Shown here: piece after piece, positions 43,445 through 45,416 of the stretch
Layout of the letters: every line of letters begins with the position of its first letter
Numbering within the stretch: position 1 is the first letter of the stretch
DNA from: JBMNHG01 sp045627705
GTDB lineage: Bacteria; Verrucomicrobiota; Kiritimatiellia; RFP12; JBMNHG01
Length of the DNA stretch: 45,416 nt
Assembly: GCA_045627705.1 (NCBI GenBank)
Contig: JAZQOE010000099.1
Location: forward strand, 1-45,416
Reading direction: 5' to 3'
Made by a program: the position numbers and the translations under genes
Notes under the pieces: generated by a model
The model's database searches: none
Seen by the model: the letters and a program-made list of their open reading frames with translations, nothing else
What the model was told of the DNA's origin: nothing

Positions 43445-44551
43445 ATGCCTACTCGATTTATCGACACGCCCGATGCGCTTCGCGCGCTCTCGCAATCGCT
43501 CGCGAAATGCCGCGCCATCGCGCTTGACACTGAATTTCTCTGGGAACGCACCTACTACCCGATTCTCGGACTTCTGCAAATCGCCGATGACGCCAGGCAA
43601 TGCTGGCTTGTCGATCCCATCGCGATCGGCGACCTTTCTCCGTTGGCAGCAGTCATCGAATCCCCCGACACCGTGAAGGTCCTGCACGATGCGCCGCAAG
43701 ACCTGATGCTCGTCGAACGCGCAACGGGCACCACAGCCCACAATGCTTTCGACACCAGAATCGCGGCCGGCTTCGCAGGACTCCCATCCACCCTTTCGCT
43801 CCAGAAACTCGTTGCCGAAATAATCGGCATGGATCTTCCAAAAAGCGAGACGCGCTCCGACTGGACAATGCGCCCGCTCCGCCCGGAACAACTCGAATAT
43901 GCGACGGACGATGTCGCCTACCTTCTTGAAATCCGCGAAAAGCTCATCGCGCGTTGCGCCGATGACGAAGTCCGCTCCTGGCTCGCGGAAGAAATGCGGA
44001 GCAACGTCGCGGCCGCAGACACCCTTGGCCGCGATCCTCGCGACGCATGGCGCCGCATAGGACACAATTCAGCGCTCGATCCACGCCATCAGGCCGTCCT
44101 TCGTGAACTCGCCGCATGGCGTGAGGAATGCGCCCGTTCTCACGACGTACCACGCACCCGCTGGATCGCCGACGACGCCCTCTTCGAAATCGCGCGCCTC
44201 GCTCCCTCCAACGCCGAAACACTCGCCGCAATCAAAGGCGTCCCGCGCACATGGACGCGAGACAGCCGCGCAGCGGAAGCGCTCGACCTGATTTCAGCCG
44301 CGATGGCGCTGCCCGACGACCAACTCCCACGACGTCATGCGCCGCAATCAATAGATCGCGACACACTCAGGCAAAAGACAGCCGAAATGCGAGCCTTCAT
44401 CAACGAACGCGCCAATGCCCGCGGCATCGACCCCGCCATTGTCGCGTCGCGCGCCGACATCGAAAGCCTGATTATCGCCCGCGAAACAAACCGCGACACC
44501 TCCGACCACCAACTCTGCTCGGGCTGGCGCCAAACCCTGCTCAACACATAG
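43445..44551 (+). CDS. rnd: Ribonuclease D
   Basis: 368 residues, close to E. coli RNase D (375). This 3'-5' exoribonuclease trims tRNA precursors. The DEDDy catalytic residues fit: Asp28 and Glu30 (LDTEF), Asp86 (HDAPQDL), and Tyr152 with Asp156 (EYATDDVAYL). An HRDC-like region follows (about 210-290, RHQAVLRELAAWREECARSHDVPR). It starts 48 bases after the adaptor gene, so it may be read through from it. Confidence 0.94.
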   Translation: MPTRFIDTPDALRALSQSLAKCRAIALDTEFLWERTYYPILGLLQIADDARQCWLVDPIAIGDLSPLAAVIESPDTVKVLHDAPQDLMLVERATGTTAHNAFDTRIAAGFAGLPSTLSLQKLVAEIIGMDLPKSETRSDWTMRPLRPEQLEYATDDVAYLLEIREKLIARCADDEVRSWLAEEMRSNVAAADTLGRDPRDAWRRIGHNSALDPRHQAVLRELAAWREECARSHDVPRTRWIADDALFEIARLAPSNAETLAAIKGVPRTWTRDSRAAEALDLISAAMALPDDQLPRRHAPQSIDRDTLRQKTAEMRAFINERANARGIDPAIVASRADIESLIIARETNRDTSDHQLCSGWRQTLLNT

Positions 44552-44685
44552 GTTTCACAAGGGACGCCGCTCATAATCGACCCAATGATGCGTATGATGC
44601 CTGATGCGACACACAGCGCGCTGCGCCATCCCAGACCGACTCAATGAATGACCCCGCAGCGATCACATGCAACTCATATCAGAAT

Positions 44686-45116
44686 TTATTGCGGCGTTAA
44701 AAGCCACTTCCAGATGGGAACGACACGGATGCCGTCCGCCAATGTTTCTTCTGTATCCCATGTAACGATTATACAGTCCTCGATTCCAGTGCACTTCTTC
44801 GCCGCGACGAGAGCCGCCGTCTCGCGGGCAAGCGTCGCGGCATCATTCAAGTCCCATGCAACCTGGATAAGCCGTTCAATCGATCATCGTCAAAGTTCAA
44901 ATGGATGATGCGCCCTGGCTCAACCCCTTGTGAAAGAAGCTCCCGTATGCGTCCGTAAGTAAGAAAAGTCTTGCCAGTGCGACGCATCCCCTTGACTACC
45001 GTCGCAGAACGCTTCGACTCGTAGTACGCAACTTCACGTGGCAGGATGTCCGATGGCACTCCGTCACGCAAAAATTCAAGCATCAACTCCTTGAACACCT
45101 CTTTCATGGCGGGCAT
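44686..45116 (-). pseudogene. Remnant of an AAA ATPase with DUF4143-type C-terminus, internally deleted
   Basis: From ATG 45116 the frame gives an intact N-terminus with Walker A GMRRTGKTF, and IIHLNFDDDRL as expected for the AAA_14/DUF4143 ATPases. It then stops at 44847. In another frame the family's C-terminus follows at once (LIQVAWDLNDAATLARETAAL, then IIVTWDTEETLADG and VVPIWKWLL) and stops at 44686. About 250 residues of the middle are missing and the join near 44878 is out of frame. The gene is therefore dead. These ATPases are common and often degraded in gut anaerobes. Confidence 0.85.
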
Positions 45117-45243
45117 TGTGCCAATTTACGCGCCAAACAGTCAATGGCATTGGCTCGTTTTCAGTGCCAATCACTCCATCCGTCATTCAGCCAATTTCCT
45201 ATCTCTGCCGAACGCGAGAGGGATGTAATCACATGGAGGATTT

Positions 45244-45416
45244 TCATAGGCATTTCACCATGTCTTGTTCCACATCAAGAACCTTCGCTTGAATCTGGTA
45301 GAAATACGCGAGCTTGCTGATGGCGAAGTAAAAGCCGGGAACGCCATCGAGGAATCCCAGTTTAAAGAAGTAGGAAGCACAGAAGTAAAAAACCGGGAAG
45401 AGCTTGTTACGCATCA
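45244..45416 (-). CDS. C-terminus of a GT2 glycosyltransferase (5' end outside window)
   Basis: The last 57 codons read in one frame from the window edge to TGA at 45246. KLFPVFYFCASYFFKLGFLDG and PGFYFAISKLAYFYQIQAKV match the tail of WaaE/KdtX-like family 2 glycosyltransferases, in which a GFLDG-x-x-G segment precedes the final helix. It probably acts on a lipopolysaccharide core or another surface glycan. Confidence 0.75.
   Translation of the reverse strand, partial: MRNKLFPVFYFCASYFFKLGFLDGVPGFYFAISKLAYFYQIQAKVLDVEQDMVKCL

Noticed and set aside
1..45416. CRISPR array, tRNA, rRNA, riboswitch or prophage
   Set aside because: No regularly spaced repeats, clover-leaf sequences, known aptamer core, integrase or phage structural gene was recognised by eye. 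A tRNA or covariance-model scan could not be run.

Overview
The window is a GC-rich, densely coded piece of bacterial chromosome. The best fit is a member of the PVC superphylum (Verrucomicrobiota, Kiritimatiellae or Lentisphaerae type), probably anaerobic. This is inferred from the prepilin type, DUF4380, heparinase II/III and DUF4886 proteins, a GYF_2 membrane protein, large secreted beta-propellers, and a DRTGG/PHP/HATPase trio of the kind found beside [FeFe]-hydrogenases. No rRNA, tRNA, CRISPR array, integrase or intact transposase was seen.

Layout, left to right. A leftward pseudopilin-secretin pair (1-2818) lies behind a sigma-54-like promoter. Next come rightward genes for two secreted beta-propeller proteins, a DUF2157/GDYXXLXY membrane pair and a cytoplasmic GH5-like hydrolase (3041-12746), then two membrane proteins of unknown role (13059-15989). 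Leftward glycosyltransferase and ispG (16014-18339) face rightward serS-prfC, a DUF4380 protein, an orphan cysT-like permease with a heparinase-family protein, gpmI and a secreted amidase (18619-28298). A leftward run follows: DRTGG, PHP and HATPase proteins, a GltD/NfnB-type oxidoreductase and a DUF4886 protein (28313-32415). Further leftward genes are a VWA membrane protein, htpG, and a sugar ABC ATPase with its binding lipoprotein (32737-39516). Rightward again are a coiled-coil exported protein, a TolC-like protein, a membrane-fusion protein and rnd (39649-44551). The right end holds a collapsed ATPase pseudogene and the tail of a GT2 glycosyltransferase.

The most unusual feature is a set of dispersed repeats. 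A palindrome, A5-CGGCGCGCCG-T5, occurs about ten times. Six copies lie in frame inside unrelated genes, often encoding KNGAP(F/L)F, in the manner of the Rickettsia palindromic elements. The spacers also carry heptanucleotide tandem arrays, which resemble the short tandem repeats of cyanobacteria, and two further palindrome families (GGGGACA/TGTCCCC and GATTGC-rich).

Several transport and redox modules are incomplete at their locus: a sulfate permease without partners, a sugar ABC system without a permease, an efflux adaptor and outer-membrane pair without a pump, and a hydrogenase-type accessory trio without a hydrogenase. Either the partners are encoded elsewhere or operons in this lineage have been broken up.
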